A stretch of DNA of 64,000 nt from Rhizobium grahamii CCGE 502 (GCF_000298315.2 NZ_AEYE02000036.1:62001-126000), one strand, 5' to 3'; shown: positions 8,826 through 18,404, counted from the first letter of the stretch. The notes: generated by a model not told the origin, from the letters alone. A program made the numbers and translations.

Positions 8826-10048
8826 CCCTTTTCGCTGCCATTCGGCTTCCCCAGGAAATCCTGTTCGGTAAAGGACAGCGTCACGCCCTCCCCCATATTG
8901 CCGAAAGGCTGGGCAAGCGCGCGTTGCTGTGCACTGACGAGCGGTTCGCTGGTACAGCCGTCTTTGCGGATATTGTAAAGACGCTCGAGGCCGCCTCGAT
9001 TGCAGTTCTGATCCACGACGGTGTCCAGCCGGACGTTCCCAGCGAGACAGTTTCCGTCTGCGTCCAGGAAGCACGAACCTTCCATCCAGACATGGTGATC
9101 GGCATTGGCGGTGGAAGCTGCCTGGACATGGCAAAGTGCGCCGCCTTGCTCCTCAGCCATGGCGGTCAGTTGAAGGACTACTACGGCGAGTACAAGGTGC
9201 CCGGCCCGACGCTTCCGATCATCGCAGTGCCGACGACGGCCGGGACAGGGTCGGAAGTCACGCCCGTCGCCGTCATTTCCGATTCGGAACGCACGCTCAA
9301 GGTCGGGATATCCAGTCCCTATTTGATCGCAACGACTGCCATCTGCGATCCGGAGCTTACGATGACCTGTCCGCCCGGATTGACGGCTGTTGCGGGGGCC
9401 GACGCCCTCACCCACGCGATCGAGGCTTTCACGGCAGCGCGACGCGGCAACGATCCGCTGCTTGCTCAGAAGCATGTATTCATCGGCAAAAGCGCCCTCA
9501 CCGATCATTTCGCGTTGCTGGCGATCAAACTTCTCGGCCGCAGCCTCGAGAAGGCCTGCAAGGATGGCTCCGATGAGGACGCACGGGCCGATGTCATGAT
9601 GGGCGCATTAGCGGCCGGATGCGCCTTCGGGACTGCAGGGACCGCTGCGGCCCACGCAATCCAGTATCCGGCTGGAGCGCTGACCCACACAGCACACGGC
9701 CTCGGTGTCGCAACCATGATGCCCTATGTGATGAACTATAACAGATCCGCGTCAGCTGCCGAGATGGCGGAAATCGGTACCGCGCTCGGCCTCGACAACG
9801 CGAACGGGGACGAGGAAGAACTCGCAGTCGCCGCCATCGAAGAGATTCGTAGGCTCTTTGCAGCGATCGGCATCACACGGACGCTTGCGGATTTGGGCCT
9901 TGCAGCCGACAAGCTGGACTGGACTGCCGAACAAGCCTTCGGCATCGACCGGCTCATAAAGAACAATCCAAGGCCCTTTGACCTCGACGCCATGAAGCGT
10001 CTTGTCAGAGCGGCCTACGACGGCGATCTCGCCGCATCCGCCATTTAA
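8822..10048 (+). CDS. Iron-containing alcohol dehydrogenase
   Basis: A 408-residue group III (iron-type) alcohol dehydrogenase. GIGGGSCLDMAK binds NAD. VPTTAGTGSEVTPVAVI and the metal-ligand segments GADALTHAIEAF and GALTHTAHGLGVATMMP are intact. Members oxidise primary or secondary alcohols or reduce maleylacetate-type compounds. Together with the following aldehyde dehydrogenase it could take an alcohol to an acid. It overlaps the upstream dehydrogenase gene by 4 bp. Confidence 0.88.
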   Translation: MTLFAAIRLPQEILFGKGQRHALPHIAERLGKRALLCTDERFAGTAVFADIVKTLEAASIAVLIHDGVQPDVPSETVSVCVQEARTFHPDMVIGIGGGSCLDMAKCAALLLSHGGQLKDYYGEYKVPGPTLPIIAVPTTAGTGSEVTPVAVISDSERTLKVGISSPYLIATTAICDPELTMTCPPGLTAVAGADALTHAIEAFTAARRGNDPLLAQKHVFIGKSALTDHFALLAIKLLGRSLEKACKDGSDEDARADVMMGALAAGCAFGTAGTAAAHAIQYPAGALTHTAHGLGVATMMPYVMNYNRSASAAEMAEIGTALGLDNANGDEEELAVAAIEEIRRLFAAIGITRTLADLGLAADKLDWTAEQAFGIDRLIKNNPRPFDLDAMKRLVRAAYDGDLAASAI

Positions 10049-10064
10049 GAATCGGGGAAGCAAA

Positions 10065-11552
10065 ATGACCATTGCCCAACAAATACAGCAAGTCGACCAC
10101 CAAATGCCGGACCTCTCGGCCTCCGCGCGCGGCCTCTACATCGATGCAGCATGGCAGCCATCGCACTCGGGTCGCCTAATCGACGTCGTGAACCCGTCGA
10201 CGGGCGAGGTTCTCGCGGCCGTACCGGATGCTTCGATCGAGGACGCCCGCGCATCCATTGAGGCAGCATCGGCCGCGGCGCCCGGCTGGCGCGCTACGCC
10301 ACCCCGCAAACGCTCTGAGATCCTGCGCCGTTGCTTCGAGCTGATGATCGAGCGCTCCGAGATGCTCGCAACACTGATCTCGATGGAAAACGGCAAGGCG
10401 TTGCGCGACGCGCGTGGTGAGGTAGCCTACGCAGCCGAGTTCTTCCGCTGGAATGCGGAAGAAGCTGTCCGCATTACGGGCGAGTTCGGCATAGCGCCAT
10501 CAGGCACCAATCGCATCATTGTCGACTACCGGCCGATTGGCATTTGCCTGCTGATCACGCCGTGGAATTTTCCAGCGGCGATGGCCACCCGGAAGATTGC
10601 GCCTGCGCTTGCAGCTGGTTGCACTGTCATACTCAAGCCCGCCAGCGAGACACCGCTGACTGCCTACGCATTGGCTGCAATCTACGAGGAGGCCGGAGTG
10701 CCGAATGGTGTCGTAAACGTCCTGACGACGACCAGCCCCGGACCATTAACGGCAGTGGTTCTCGCGGATCCACGTGTCAGAAAGCTCTCTTTTACAGGGT
10801 CGACCGGTGTCGGGCGTCACCTCTTGGCCGAGGCTGCGAAGAACGTCATCTCCTGCTCCATGGAGTTAGGCGGCAACGCACCCTTCATAGTATTCGACGA
10901 CGCAGATCTGGAAGCCGCCCTTGACGGGGCAATGATCGCCAAGATGCGAAACGCAGGCGAAGCCTGCACCGCAGCCAACCGGTTCTACGTTCAGTCTGGA
11001 ATATACGACGCATTTGCCGACGGCATCACAAGGCGTATGAGCGCGCTCAAGGTGGGGCCGGGAGTTTCCGGGGACACGGAATGTGGTCCAATGATCACCC
11101 GCAAGGCGGTCGACAAAATCGCACGCCTTGTGGACGATGCGAAGGCGAGAGGAGCGCGTGTACTCTGTGGCGGCGACGTCCCGGCAGGTGATAGCTATTT
11201 CTATCCTCCGACCGTTCTGGCGAATGTCCCTCTTGAGGCAGAGATGGCGCAAGAAGAAATCTTCGGGCCGGTCGCACCGCTTTATCGCTTCGAAACCGAG
11301 GAAGAAGCGGTCCGTAGAGCCAATGACACGGAGTATGGTCTGGCTGCTTACGTCTATACGCGCGACCTTGCACGCGGGCTGCGGGTCTCCAACGGCATCG
11401 AGGCGGGTATGATTGCCCTTAACCGTGGCCTTGTATCCGATCCTGCAGCCCCGTTCGGCGGTGTGAAGCAAAGTGGCCTCGGCCGCGAGGGTGGTCAGCA
11501 CCACGGAATTGCCGAGTTCATGGAAGCGAAATATATCGCAACAAGTTTCTGA
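10065..11552 (+). CDS. Aldehyde dehydrogenase (succinate-semialdehyde dehydrogenase-like)
   Basis: A 495-residue NAD(P)-dependent aldehyde dehydrogenase. [20 protein letters not shown] is the cofactor region, MELGGNAPF carries the general base Glu (about 267), and [12 protein letters not shown] carries the catalytic Cys (about 301). The closest resemblance by eye is to GabD-type succinate-semialdehyde dehydrogenases. I preferred the ATG 16 bp after the previous stop, preceded by GGGGAAG, over an upstream in-frame ATG lying inside the preceding gene. It acts in the same catabolic operon. Confidence 0.88.
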   Translation: MTIAQQIQQVDHQMPDLSASARGLYIDAAWQPSHSGRLIDVVNPSTGEVLAAVPDASIEDARASIEAASAAAPGWRATPPRKRSEILRRCFELMIERSEMLATLISMENGKALRDARGEVAYAAEFFRWNAEEAVRITGEFGIAPSGTNRIIVDYRPIGICLLITPWNFPAAMATRKIAPALAAGCTVILKPASETPLTAYALAAIYEEAGVPNGVVNVLTTTSPGPLTAVVLADPRVRKLSFTGSTGVGRHLLAEAAKNVISCSMELGGNAPFIVFDDADLEAALDGAMIAKMRNAGEACTAANRFYVQSGIYDAFADGITRRMSALKVGPGVSGDTECGPMITRKAVDKIARLVDDAKARGARVLCGGDVPAGDSYFYPPTVLANVPLEAEMAQEEIFGPVAPLYRFETEEEAVRRANDTEYGLAAYVYTRDLARGLRVSNGIEAGMIALNRGLVSDPAAPFGGVKQSGLGREGGQHHGIAEFMEAKYIATSF

Positions 11553-11565
11553 GCCGGGGGCAATC

Positions 11566-12387
11566 GTGGAAATTGATCCATTTCGCATACGTGATCATGT
11601 TGCGCACTTCGACAGCATTGTCAGCGATATCGTCCAAGCTAGTGAAAGCACTCGCGAAACTCTGTCGATGTCCGGGAACGTCGCCTATGGTGACGGTCCG
11701 TCTGAAACCCTGGACATCTTCTATCCGGAGCGGACAAGAAAGAACCTTCCCGTTCACATGTTCATCCATGGGGGCTATTGGCGCATGTTCTCCAAGCGCG
11801 ACTATTCCTGTGTCGCGAACACCGTCACCCAGGCGGGCGCGATCGCGGTCATCATCGATTATGCACTGATGCCGGCGCACAGGATGGAGGTCCTTGTCGA
11901 TCAAGTCACACGTGCCAAACGATGGGTAATTGGCCAAATTGCAGAGTATGGCGGCGACCCCTCGACCCTAACCGTGAGCGGGCATTCGGCAGGTGCACAC
12001 CTGGCAAGCTTCTTATTCCACGAGAGCACTGTGCCCTCCAGCGTCAAAGGTGCGTTCTTGCTCGGTGGTCTTTACGACCTGGCTCCATTGCAACGCTCGT
12101 TTCTCCGCGATGAGATTGCGTTGACGGATGAAGAGGTGGCACGCTTCACACCTCTTTCTCACCACCACGACCCGCACTGCCGCGTGATCCTGGCAGTTGG
12201 AGCAGAAGAGACCCATCCCTTTCATGCGCAATCCAATGCGTTCCTGTCTACGTTGCGAGAGCAAGGGCTGCCGGCGTTCCTGAGGGTCGTGGCAGGTCGG
12301 AACCACATGGACTCGGTCCGCGACCTCGGTATCCTTGGCTCTGAGGCTGGAGATCTTCTTGCCCGATTAGTGACTGGCGAGCCCTGA
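11566..12387 (+). CDS. Alpha/beta hydrolase, arylformamidase (kynurenine formamidase)-like
   Basis: A 273-residue alpha/beta hydrolase. It shows the oxyanion motif HGGYWRMFSKRDYSC typical of kynurenine-formamidase relatives, the nucleophile elbow GHSAGAHLASF, and a C-terminal His in GRNHMDSVRD. I chose a GTG start because GGGGG precedes it and it clears the upstream stop by 13 bp. The open frame itself begins inside the ALDH gene. As the last gene of the rightward operon it may hydrolyse an ester, lactone or formamide entering the pathway. Kynurenine is only an analogy. Confidence 0.75.
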   Translation: MEIDPFRIRDHVAHFDSIVSDIVQASESTRETLSMSGNVAYGDGPSETLDIFYPERTRKNLPVHMFIHGGYWRMFSKRDYSCVANTVTQAGAIAVIIDYALMPAHRMEVLVDQVTRAKRWVIGQIAEYGGDPSTLTVSGHSAGAHLASFLFHESTVPSSVKGAFLLGGLYDLAPLQRSFLRDEIALTDEEVARFTPLSHHHDPHCRVILAVGAEETHPFHAQSNAFLSTLREQGLPAFLRVVAGRNHMDSVRDLGILGSEAGDLLARLVTGEP

Positions 12388-12870
12388 CCTGTATGAAGCC
12401 TCGCGGATCCGGTCCCTGCTGAACGGCAGCGCGGATTCGCCAGCAGGAGAAGCGTCCAAATGCATGAAGATGCTGCAGGCGGGGTCAGCTCCAGTCTGCG
12501 AGTCGCCAATCTCGAATATCGTCTCACAGACCTAATTTTCGAAACTCCGGATACCCGGTCGCCTTTGGGTTTAAAGAGAACAAACAGCTTTTAGGTGATT
12601 TGCGATGCTCCCCGCTCACGGAGATCGAACCGGCGTCCTTTGTGATCGGGTCGGTCCCGCCGCATGGCGCCACGAGCAGCAGTCTTGAAGCGACTCCCTC
12701 GGTACTTCTCGCACCCGCCCCTTTCCAATCGGCGTTGCAAAGGTGGACCTACTAGCTAACTCGAATCTTGACCGCATTGACGGGCGTCAATTGAGGCAGG
12801 TCGCATTGCTGCTAATATTTCGGCGAGGACGGTCCAGGGGCCGTCAATTCCACCCTCTGAAGGAGGGAAT
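12388..12870. other. Non-coding gap, nothing recognised
   Basis: About 480 bp between the formamidase-like gene and the old-yellow-enzyme relic. Short open frames exist on both strands but none has a ribosome site or a family resemblance. It is probably degenerate DNA, in line with the broken gene that follows. Confidence 0.4.
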
Positions 12871-13519
12871 ATGGACGAGGCAGCTACGAATACACTCAGC
12901 CCGAACGCCGCTCAGGCGCGGGACAGGGACGTGCTTTTTCAGGCGTACCGGCTTGGTCCCTTCAATCTGCGGCATCGCGTCGTCATGGCGCCACTGACGC
13001 GCTCGAGGTCGCCGAGGCCTTGATGCGGATATGGGGGCCTGATCGAATCGGCGTGCGGCTGTCGCCGATGGGCAAGATGAACGACATCCACGACGACCAG
13101 CCAGAAGCAACCTTTGGCTATATCGCCGAGCGCCTCAGCGACTACCGCTTTGCCTATCTGCATATCGTCAACCCCGCGATTGAGCAGATGCAAAGGGGAA
13201 AAGAGCCAAGTCCGCCGGCGCTAGGCATGGTCGAGACGATCCGGAAGAAATTCAAGGGAACCTTGATGGTGGCGGGTGGTTTCCAGCCCGACACCGCGGC
13301 ACAGTGGCTTCGCGAAGGCAAGGCAGACCTGATCGCTTCGGTCGCAAGTTCATCGCCAATCTCGATCTGCCGGAGCGGTTGCGCGTTGGCGCGCCTTTGA
13401 ACGTCGACGATCCGACGACGTATTACGGCGGCGGCGAGAAGGGCTACACCGACTATCCGTCCCTCGCACAGGATCGCGGCGAACAACCGAGGGCCAGCGT
13501 CGACCAGCGCTGGCGGTGA
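12871..13519 (+). pseudogene. Old-yellow-enzyme (NADH:flavin oxidoreductase) pseudogene with internal deletion
   Basis: An AGGAGGG site and ATG start a normal OYE N-terminus (YRLGPFNLRHRVVMAPLTRSR). The sequence then jumps in another frame to the later helix EVAEALMRIWGPDRIGVRLSP, so roughly 180 residues including much of the FMN barrel are gone. A second frameshift separates GKADLIAS from GRKFIANLDLPERLRVGAPL, and the typical C-terminus TYYGGGEKGYTDYPSL follows. In the OYE family the product would be an FMN ene-reductase (NemA type); this copy cannot be active. Confidence 0.85.
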
Positions 13520-13621
13520 TCCGCGACACTGCTCCCGAGATCGGGAGCGTGCGCCACTGCACCTACAAACCGGCTCTCAGCACACCAGGACGAGGCGCTC
13601 CTTAACATTAGGATTACCATC

Positions 13622-14188
13622 ATGGCAAAAGACACCCTTCAAGGATTCAATGTGGCCATCCTGGTCACCGACGGCTTCGAGCAGGTCGAACTCACAGAGC
13701 CACGCAAAGCTCTGGACGAAGCCGGTGCGACGACCAAGATCGTATCACCCAAACATCAACGCGTACGGGCGTGGAATATGACGGACTGGGGCATAGACTT
13801 GCCGGTCGATGTAGAGCTCGATCAGGCCAAGCCGGAAGATTTCGACGCGCTGCTGCTGCCGGGCGGCGTTATCAACCCGGACTCACTCCGCATTGAGCCA
13901 AATGCGATTACCTTCGCGAAGGCGTTCTTCGATGCCGGAAAACCGGTTGCAGCCATCTGCCACGGTCCCTGGACAGTGATCGAGACCGGCTCGGCGCGCG
14001 GCCGACGCATGACCTCATGGCCCTCGCTCAAGACCGACCTCAACAATGCTGGGGCGGACTGGGTGGACCAGGAAGCGGTTGTGGACAAGGGCCTGGTCAC
14101 GAGCCGCAGTCCCGATGACATCCCCGCATTCAACCGGGAAACGATCAAGCTCTTCAGCGGCGGACGCGGGCAACGTCATGCCACATAA
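13622..14188 (+). CDS. PfpI/YhbO-type DJ-1 family protein
   Basis: A 188-residue DJ-1/PfpI protein. It has ILVTDGFEQVELTEPRKAL at the N-terminus (with Glu for the acid residue), LLLPGGVINPD, and the nucleophile elbow AAICHGPWTVIETG. The later ADWVDQEAVVDKGLVTSR is typical of the YhbO/PfpI deglycase-protease subgroup. The product is probably a cytosolic stress-protection enzyme. Its end overlaps the start of the aldo-keto reductase gene by 11 bp, so the two are likely co-expressed. Small differences (GSARGRRMTSWPS) suggest mild drift but no break. Confidence 0.82.
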   Translation: MAKDTLQGFNVAILVTDGFEQVELTEPRKALDEAGATTKIVSPKHQRVRAWNMTDWGIDLPVDVELDQAKPEDFDALLLPGGVINPDSLRIEPNAITFAKAFFDAGKPVAAICHGPWTVIETGSARGRRMTSWPSLKTDLNNAGADWVDQEAVVDKGLVTSRSPDDIPAFNRETIKLFSGGRGQRHAT

Positions 14189-15059
14189 TTCCAGGCGCAG
14201 TGCGCGGACCAGCGTCCGAAAGCGGCGGTTCGGACCGCTGCAGCGCGAGGTCGGCATCATCGGCCAGGGGACTTGGTACATCGAGGAAGGTGACCCCGCC
14301 TCCGCGATTACCGCCTTGCGACGAGGCATCGACCTTGGAATGAACCACATCGACACCGCGGAGCTGTATGGCGCGGGTGCCGCCGAGGAGCTGGTCGGCC
14401 GCGCCATCGCGGACCGGCGCGATGAGGTATTTCTGGTGTCCAAGGTGCTGCCACAGAATGCCTCCCGACTTGGGACGAAGATCGCTTGCGAGAGAACGTT
14501 GACCCACCTCAAGACCGACTGGCTGGATTGCTACCTGCTGCACTGGCGGGGACAGTATCCGCTGGAGGACACGTTTGCGGCCTTGGAGGCGCTCCGTGAC
14601 GAGGGCAAAATACTCTCCTATGGCGTGAGCAACTTCGACGTGCCGGATCTTGAAGAGGCATTGCAGATTGCCGGCGCATCGATGGTTATCTGCGATCAGG
14701 TACTCTACCATTTGCAGGAACGCGCGATAGAACATGCTGTGCTACCCTGGTGCGAGCAGCACCAGCTCGCAATCACCGCGTATAGTCCGTTCGGGCACCG
14801 CGATTTTCCAAGCACTCAAACGCCGGGCGGCCAAGTGCTCGCGGATATCGCAAAGGTGCATGATGCAACCCCGCACCAGATCGCGCTCGCATTTCTGACG
14901 CGGCGGCCGTCGGTCTTCGCGATCCCCAAGGCGTCCAGCGTCGAACATGTCGAAGAGAATGCCGGCGCGTCCGAGATAATCTTGTCGCAGGCCGAGGTCG
15001 CGCGGATCGATGCCGCCTTCCCGCTTGGTCCACATTGCCGCGGACTGCCAATGATTTGA
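14178..15059 (+). CDS. Aldo/keto reductase
   Basis: A 293-residue NADPH-type aldo-keto reductase with the full tetrad: Asp and Tyr in MNHIDTAELYGAGAAEELVG, Lys in VFLVSKVLP, and His in DCYLLHWRGQYPLED. The barrel continues with YGVSNFDV and IPKASSVEHVEENAGA, which bind the cofactor phosphate. The ATG overlaps the end of the pfpI-like gene, although the open frame extends further upstream. The pairing with a PfpI deglycase hints at aldehyde or glyoxal detoxification, which is an inference. Confidence 0.85.
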   Translation: MPHNSRRSARTSVRKRRFGPLQREVGIIGQGTWYIEEGDPASAITALRRGIDLGMNHIDTAELYGAGAAEELVGRAIADRRDEVFLVSKVLPQNASRLGTKIACERTLTHLKTDWLDCYLLHWRGQYPLEDTFAALEALRDEGKILSYGVSNFDVPDLEEALQIAGASMVICDQVLYHLQERAIEHAVLPWCEQHQLAITAYSPFGHRDFPSTQTPGGQVLADIAKVHDATPHQIALAFLTRRPSVFAIPKASSVEHVEENAGASEIILSQAEVARIDAAFPLGPHCRGLPMI

Positions 15060-15771
15060 GGGTAAAAACCGGCGTCGTCAGCGAATCGTGGTCTTGGGAC
15101 AAAGCTGGGATTCACAACGAAGGTCGGTCGCCACAGCCTTCGCGCGCTTGCCGTTCGCTTCACGATCACGATCATCGGGGCGGTGCCCCGTACGACCGCG
15201 GCTAGTTGGCACGCATCGAATCTCGGTCCATCTGGCGGTGAGGTCCTGAAATTATTTCGCGCCTGCAACTCCAGAACTGGCAAGCACCGGCGAACCCGCA
15301 AGGATCGCAAGCGCGATACACCGGGACTGCTTGGCAGCGTCCCGTCGCGCCGCATTGCCCGAACTCCAGCCTAAGCGCGGGGATCGGCTGAGGCATTGAC
15401 CTCCATCAACGACCCCATTTCATCGGCATTCAGTTTTTGAGAGTTGCCCATCGGGAATTAGCTGTTCCGGGACAAGCCCAACGATCGAATGGCAACTCTC
15501 AACAGTCAATAAGCCCACAGACGCTGCATCAATACTGACGGCTATCAAGGCTTGGCGGCATCTTTTCCGCCTATTCTCCTTCTCGGATGTATTGAGGACG
15601 CGCGGAAGAGCTTTTTCGCATCCCACCTCAGATCGAAATGATCGACGTTATTGTAGCCAAGCTTTCATGAACCGACCCGAGCGGGCTTCTCACTGTCGGC
15701 GGCGGAAAGGCGCGATCGAGTTCCTTCAGATCCGCTGGAGCCGCGTCAGGCGCGATTACGCATTTTTACGA
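15060..15771. other. Gene-poor gap with a long inverted repeat
   Basis: About 710 bp follow the aldo-keto reductase without a supported gene. Several short frames overlap in mixed directions but none shows a family motif or a start signal. The only clear structure is the inverted repeat near 15.45 kb, described separately. Confidence 0.4.
15437..15502. repeat. 66-bp inverted repeat with 12-bp perfect arms
   Basis: TTGAGAGTTGCC at the left end is matched exactly by GGCAACTCTCAA at the right end. Short further pairings inside (GGAA with TTCC) allow a long branched hairpin. There is a TTTTT run directly outside the left arm. No gene abuts it. It could be a terminator of leftward decayed transcription, a small palindromic repeat element, or a structured RNA. 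Confidence 0.55.
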
Positions 15772-16035
15772 TCAGCGAATATCGTGAGCGGTGAGCGTGA
15801 AACTATTTCCGCGTCGACTGGCATAGGCTCTGCAGGCGGCTTCCTGGATTGTAGCGCGTGCGGCGTCAAAGGCATCGAGGCAAGCCGCTTCCGAAGTGTT
15901 CGCCATGCCGGAGTTTCCGAGTGCTGCTGCTTCGATTAGGAATCTGACTTCAAACATGCCGTCGTAACCGATGAAGCTGACACCCTTCCTCGCTCTATCG
16001 AAAGAGCGGCTTCTGTTGGGAAAGTTAAGCGCCAT
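15772..16035 (-). CDS. DUF1488 family protein
   Basis: An 87-residue protein matching the DUF1488 pattern. It starts with LNFPNRSRSFDRARKGVSFIGYD, continues with a two-strand segment FEVRFLIEAAAL, and ends in a helix rich in Ala/Arg (FDAARATIQEAACRAYASRR) followed by FTLTAHDI. The family is widespread in Rhizobiales and of unknown function. I chose the inner ATG because AAGGA precedes it and the longer frame adds residues unlike the family. Confidence 0.75.
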   Translation of the reverse strand: MALNFPNRSRSFDRARKGVSFIGYDGMFEVRFLIEAAALGNSGMANTSEAACLDAFDAARATIQEAACRAYASRRGNSFTLTAHDIR

Positions 16036-16175
16036 CTCGTCATCCTTGAAAATGAGTGTGAGTTGACCTTCGAACCACTGACATCCAGAGCGCAGGATTC
16101 GCAAAAGCGCGCGACATTATCGCGGCCGAAGGCTGTTCAGTTAGGGGGCATGCTGCGGCGTCGCGGATTTCATTC

Positions 16176-16451
16176 TCAATGGATGGTCTGCGCGGTGGCC
16201 TGGTCACCGAGCAAAGCGTGGGATGTCCTGATGAGACGAACCGTGCCCGCGATAATCTCGTCGGAGTAAACCGCATCTGCTTGAGAAATCTCATCCGTCA
16301 AATCACCGAGAACTTCGTTTATTTCCAGCATCAACGGCACGAGTTCCAACTGTCCGTCGGCCGCAAGCGCATACGCAAGATTTGCAATCACCGATCTAAG
16401 ATGTTCGATAAGGCCACGCCTTTCAGCTACCGCCAACACTGAGGACTTCAT
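16176..16451 (-). CDS. Small helical hypothetical protein
   Basis: A 91-residue acidic, helix-rich protein of no recognised family. It reads as amphipathic helices (EHLRSVIANLAYALAADG, LMLEINEVLGDLTDEISQ). The composition and absence of rare residues suggest real coding sequence. The ATG directly follows an in-frame TTG, and I see no strong ribosome site. It lies about 140 bp upstream of the DUF1488 gene on the same strand and might be transcribed with it. Confidence 0.5.
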   Translation of the reverse strand: MKSSVLAVAERRGLIEHLRSVIANLAYALAADGQLELVPLMLEINEVLGDLTDEISQADAVYSDEIIAGTVRLIRTSHALLGDQATAQTIH

Positions 16452-16873
16452 CAAACCGTCTTATCGCTGCACTCCATGACGCGCACCTCCTATCCCTTAA
16501 GATGAGCTCGTCAGCTGAGTTATCAATGACTGCTGCCGAATGAGATCCCTCTGTCCTGCATCGCACATAAGCGTGGACTTTGAACCTATAAGCGTGGGCT
16601 CGAAAGGCTGCTGCACTTTCGCGGCCGGGACATAGCTCGCGTCCGTTAGGCCAACGCGGATCGTGCCCTAGCAATGGTGTAGGTGACAACCCCGGCCACC
16701 GTCCTCTCCGGCCGGGCCGGGAAGATCAGCGTGCCGCTGCGGGCATAATGGGGCGCCCTTGAGAATTGCGGCGATGCTGCCCAGATCACCAACGAAGGTC
16801 GCTGCTAGCTGTTCCGTTTCATGGAACCGGGAACGGGCGTTTCGTGTTGCGTCATCGAACAAGGAGTCTCGTC
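16452..16873. other. Non-coding gap upstream of the hydrolase gene
   Basis: About 420 bp between two divergent genes. It should hold promoters for both the leftward small-protein gene and the rightward hydrolase gene, but I recognise no clear operator or conserved element. Confidence 0.35.
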
Positions 16874-17755
16874 ATGCCACACCTTGATACCCATGACCTG
16901 CACATAACGTTCGCCGAGACCGGCGCGCAGCATGGCCATCCGGTTCTCCTCCTGCATGGATGGCCCGACGATGCTTCCACATGGAGCGCCGTCTTGTCGA
17001 ACCTCAGTGACCGCAACCTGCGCCTCATCTCTCCATACCTGCGCGGTTTCGGTGGTACTGTGTTCCGTAACGACGAGGCGCTTCGCACTGCCAACGGCGC
17101 CGTGCTCGCAATGGACGCGATCGCCCTGATGGACGGTCTCGGCATCGAGCAATTTTCCGTCGTCGGTCACGACTGGGGTTCGAACATCGCCGAAGCCCTG
17201 GCCATCGGATGGCCGAGCCGTGTCGACCGAATGGCCCTGCTGTCTTCGTTGCCGCGCATGGGCGGGCTCAAGACCCCGTCCTTTCGGCAGGCGCAACGGT
17301 ATTGGTATCACTGGTTCATGGCGACAGGGCGTGGCGCGGAGGCCATTGGCAGAGATCCACACGGGTTCGCGCGGATCCAGTGGGAGAACTGGAGCCCCGA
17401 CGGTTGGTTCGACGAGACGACCTTCAATGCCGTGGCGAAATCCTTCGACAATCCAGACTGGGTGGCGGTCACCCTGCATAGCTACCAGGTTCGGTGGGGC
17501 GAGGCCGAGCCTGACCCGGCAAGCAGATGGCTTGAAGACCGCATAAGGGAGACGAAGTCCCTCTCGCTTCCAACGATATACTTCCAAGGCCTTGAAGACG
17601 GCGTCAACCCGCCCGAATTGTCCGAAGACCTCCATAGGAAGTTCTCCGGGCCTTTCGGCAGGATTGTCCTTCAGAATGTCGGGCACTTCCCGCAGCGAGA
17701 GGACCCGGAAACCGTGGCACGGGAGCTTGCGGTCTTCCTACCATGGAACAGATAG
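16874..17755 (+). CDS. Alpha/beta hydrolase, epoxide hydrolase / haloalkane dehalogenase type
   Basis: A 293-residue alpha/beta hydrolase with LLLHGWPDDASTW (HGxP oxyanion loop), the nucleophile elbow VVGHDWGSNIAEAL in which Asp replaces Ser, and the C-terminal catalytic His in VGHFPQREDP. Asp nucleophiles are characteristic of epoxide hydrolases and haloalkane dehalogenases; the substrate is not known. AAGGAG precedes the chosen ATG by 8 bp. The frame extends upstream but without family resemblance. It appears to be a stand-alone gene. Confidence 0.82.
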   Translation: MPHLDTHDLHITFAETGAQHGHPVLLLHGWPDDASTWSAVLSNLSDRNLRLISPYLRGFGGTVFRNDEALRTANGAVLAMDAIALMDGLGIEQFSVVGHDWGSNIAEALAIGWPSRVDRMALLSSLPRMGGLKTPSFRQAQRYWYHWFMATGRGAEAIGRDPHGFARIQWENWSPDGWFDETTFNAVAKSFDNPDWVAVTLHSYQVRWGEAEPDPASRWLEDRIRETKSLSLPTIYFQGLEDGVNPPELSEDLHRKFSGPFGRIVLQNVGHFPQREDPETVARELAVFLPWNR

Positions 17756-17868
17756 TTGCCGTCGGCGATAGGAGATTCGATAGCACGGATGCTCGAGGCC
17801 GCCGCAGACCTCCTCTGAAAGAGGAGGAAAAAGACAGCCTGCTGCACTGGACGCCGCGGGCGCACATT

Positions 17869-18162
17869 TCAGCATTTCCAAGAACAGGTCCTGTATTCCT
17901 GGCCACAGTCCCTGCCCCTGCTGGTCTTGCACATAGTGTATACCTGCACGCATTCCGACACGCAGCTTTTCTGCTCGCTGGCATCCGCTACATGAAAACT
18001 GTCAACGATTTTAACCTTAGAAGTCGCGCTGCATTGTTGCACATGACCCGGCAGGGCCGATGACGCAGATATGTCCCCGCATTGTTCGGCGGCGATAGCC
18101 GAAACATTTGCGAGGCCAAAAAAAACGAGCGAAGCCAAGCTTCCAATCGATAGATAACGCAT
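17869..18162 (-). CDS. Small secreted cysteine-rich protein
   Basis: A 97-residue protein with a clear signal peptide (LASLVFFGLANVSAIAA) and a mature part of about 75 residues containing eight Cys (EQC, QQC, KSCVSEC, TMC, RDC, and the terminal CSWKC). An even Cys number in an exported protein suggests disulfide bonds. I do not recognise the family. I preferred the inner ATG after GGGGCAAG because the signal peptide starts there, not at the longer frame's start. Confidence 0.6.
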   Translation of the reverse strand: MRYLSIGSLASLVFFGLANVSAIAAEQCGDISASSALPGHVQQCSATSKVKIVDSFHVADASEQKSCVSECVQVYTMCKTSRGRDCGQEYRTCSWKC

Positions 18163-18404
18163 GGTCTTGCCCCCTAAGATCACGAATTGAGATGGATGAA
18201 TTTGGAAGGACAGAATGTAGTCTTGCCTTGTACTTCGACAATCAAATTCTCTTGGCGATATTGCTAGTCTCGCCACGTATATCGACTGATCAATTATCCA
18301 GAGGACGGTGCTTTTTGTCTTGTGCTACATCGCCGCTCTGCAATCTGACTGCAACAGTCGGGCTGGCCATCCATAGCACCAGTCCTTCGATCGTCGTCAA
18401 ATAA

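Noticed and set aside
8636-9508. 290-codon open frame on the minus strand
   Set aside because: It is antisense to the Ldh-family and iron alcohol dehydrogenase genes and shows no protein-like motifs.
10866-11588. 240-codon open frame on the minus strand
   Set aside because: It is antisense to the aldehyde dehydrogenase gene and has no recognisable domain.
16805-17686. 293-codon open frame on the minus strand
   Set aside because: It is the shadow of the epoxide-hydrolase-like gene; only the plus strand has catalytic motifs.
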